A DNA stretch of 6,363 nt, taken from Candidatus Aenigmatarchaeota archaeon (GTDB lineage Archaea > Aenigmatarchaeota > Aenigmatarchaeia > DAOWOJ01). The DNA lies in contig DAOWOJ010000024.1 in the NCBI GenBank assembly GCA_030642125.1, forward strand, positions 1 to 6,363, in the 5' to 3' direction. The notes under the pieces are model-generated. The model saw only the letters and a program-made list of their open reading frames with translations, made no database searches and was not told where the DNA came from. Below, piece by piece: positions 5,199-6,363 of this stretch; positions within the stretch are counted from its first letter, which is position 1, and every line of letters begins with the position of its first letter. Both the position numbers and the translations under genes were made by a program.

Positions 5199-6086
5199 AT
5201 GGTAAAATATAAAGAAGTTGCTGATAATATATATCAAATAGAACCAAAGCGAGATATAAAATTAAATGCTAATACTTTTATTATAGCTGATAAAGATAAT
5301 AAAAAGTTAACTTTAATAGATTGCGGATCGCCTGTTGATCCTGGTGTAGAAACTATATTTGAAGTTATAAGGTCTATTGGGTTTGATCCAGAGAATATAT
5401 CAAAAATAATAAATACTCATAGTCATGTTGATCATGCAGCAAGTGTTCCTCAATTAGCATATGAAACAAAATGCAAAGCATATATTCATAAAAATGATTT
5501 CAAGATGCTAGCTGGTTATTTTATTTATTTTAGCAATTATCATCCAATGAAATATATAAGATTCATTAAAGATGGTGATGTTATAAAATGCGGAGAATAT
5601 AATCTAAAAGTTGTTCATTCACCTGGACATACTATTGGACATATATGTTTATTTGATGAAGATAAAAAAATACTTTTCAATGGTGATATGTTGCCATTTA
5701 TAAGAGTTATAGAACAAGAATCTTCTCTAAATGATTTAATTTCTTCTGTTAACAAAATATTAAAAATGGATTTTGATATCGCTTTGAGAGGACATGGTGG
5801 GCCAGCAAAATCTGATATTGAAAAAGAAAAATATCGTAAATTTTTAGATGTTATTCAAGAAAGAGAAGACAATATACTAAAATTTCTTGAAAAAAATGAT
5901 ATGAGAATAAGTGAAATAAGGGATAAGCTTTTCAATTATAAACATTCTGTTGTTAATAAATTATTTTTTAAACCAGCTGATTATATTATGGTACAGAAAC
6001 ATTTGGAAAGATTAGAGGACCAAGGAAAAGCAGAATTAATTAGGAAAGATGAAAAAAACGTAGCAAGATTGATTAAAATTGATTAA
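5199..6086 (+). CDS. Metallo-beta-lactamase-fold hydrolase with C-terminal winged-helix-like domain
   Basis: The 295-residue protein has a complete metallo-beta-lactamase metal site: HSHVDH (His74, His76, Asp78, His79), His144 in SPGHTIGH, Asp163 in NGDML and His199 in RGHGG. A two-metal hydrolase is therefore expected. An about 90-residue C-terminal part (roughly 205-295) looks helical, with a winged-helix character (ISEIRDKLF, MVQKHLERLEDQGKAELI). This resembles the LACTB2-like/glyoxalase II-like group, whose members cleave thioesters or RNA; the substrate here cannot be read from sequence. There is no signal peptide or membrane segment, so it is probably cytosolic. It is transcribed divergently from the rpo7 operon and converges on nadM. 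The ATG is chosen from the GTGAT element upstream. I see no domain of the beta-CASP type. Confidence 0.88.
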   Translation: MVKYKEVADNIYQIEPKRDIKLNANTFIIADKDNKKLTLIDCGSPVDPGVETIFEVIRSIGFDPENISKIINTHSHVDHAASVPQLAYETKCKAYIHKNDFKMLAGYFIYFSNYHPMKYIRFIKDGDVIKCGEYNLKVVHSPGHTIGHICLFDEDKKILFNGDMLPFIRVIEQESSLNDLISSVNKILKMDFDIALRGHGGPAKSDIEKEKYRKFLDVIQEREDNILKFLEKNDMRISEIRDKLFNYKHSVVNKLFFKPADYIMVQKHLERLEDQGKAELIRKDEKNVARLIKID

Positions 6087-6160
6087 TAAAATTGATATTT
6101 AAGTAAATTATTTCGATTCATAAGTTAAGATTTTTAGTTCTTGAAAACATAAAAATAATA

Positions 6161-6363
6161 TCATTTCAATTTATATTTTATTCTATTTACTCCATTTATT
6201 GATTTTATAGTGTCTACAACTTGTTCTGGTACAAATGTTTCCCATTCATTTTCATGTGATATTAATTTTCTTATATTAGTTCCATTGTATTTTTTTATAT
6301 CTAAAAAATCAGGTTTTATTATTTTCTTTTTATTAAAAAAGCATTTATTTGTTAAATTTTTTC
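6161..6363 (-). CDS. nadM: Nicotinamide-nucleotide adenylyltransferase, archaeal NadM type (C-terminal part, 5' end outside window)
   Basis: The minus strand is open from the right edge to a TGA at 6161-6163 and gives 66 residues. The tail matches the end of archaeal NadM: KKYNGTNIRKLI (family SGTxIR phosphate-binding motif, with Asn in place of Ser), then ENEWETFVPEQVV and the closing INGVNRIKY. NadM joins NMN and ATP to make NAD+. The nucleotide-binding N-terminus with its HxGH motif lies beyond the window. The family usually has about 170-180 residues, so roughly a third is seen. Confidence comes from motif order rather than a full-length match. Confidence 0.78.
   Translation of the reverse strand, partial: KNLTNKCFFNKKKIIKPDFLDIKKYNGTNIRKLISHENEWETFVPEQVVDTIKSINGVNRIKYKLK

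Noticed and set aside
1..6363. Search for CRISPR arrays, tRNA or rRNA genes, insertion sequences, toxin-antitoxin pairs or a defence-type cluster
   Set aside because: No regularly spaced repeats, transposase motifs, terminal inverted repeats or RNA gene features were seen; the recognised genes are all housekeeping functions.

Overview
This window is an AT-rich stretch of an archaeal genome. The archaeal call rests on five genes with no bacterial counterpart of this type: RNA polymerase subunit Rpo7 (RpoE1), Spt4 (RpoE2), ribosomal proteins S24e and S27ae, and an archaeal-type aspartyl-tRNA synthetase. The C-terminus of an archaeal NadM at the right edge agrees. Overlapping genes, lysine-rich proteins and strong AT bias would suit a small-genome lineage such as DPANN, but that placement is inference.

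Layout. Positions 2-157 (+) hold the last 51 codons of an unrecognised gene, followed by a T-tract. On the minus strand, 317-1925 encodes a dihydroorotate dehydrogenase (PyrD, class 1B type) joined to its electron-transfer partner (PyrK: FAD, NAD and 2Fe-2S modules). This unit is broken by one extra A in a seven-A run at 1477-1483. It ends in a hairpin-plus-T terminator built on a perfect 22-bp palindrome. Next on the minus strand is aspS (2018-3325). Then comes a tight minus-strand operon read from right to left: rpo7 (start 5138), spt4, rps24e, rps27ae and scpB (stop 3400). Its genes overlap or are 3 nt apart. A 60-bp region separates rpo7 from a divergent plus-strand metallo-beta-lactamase-fold hydrolase (5199-6086). 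The window closes with the 3' part of a minus-strand nadM (6161-6363), convergent with the hydrolase.

How the genes fit together. The rpo7-spt4-rps24e-rps27ae block is a conserved archaeal transcription/translation cluster. Here it continues into scpB, a subunit of the SMC-ScpAB chromosome condensation complex, with an 8-nt coding overlap. AspS carries the His/Pro pair associated with non-discriminating enzymes, so Asn-tRNA(Asn) may be made indirectly through Asp-tRNA(Asn) and an amidotransferase. PyrDK would oxidise dihydroorotate with NAD+ in de novo pyrimidine synthesis if the frame is intact in the organism. The pyrDK region looks richer in GC than the rest.

I did not find a clear novel multi-gene system (no CRISPR, toxin-antitoxin, mobile element or RNA gene). 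The points most worth following up are the pyrDK fusion with its frameshift, the altered aspartate-recognition residues in AspS, the 22-bp palindrome, and the placement of scpB.
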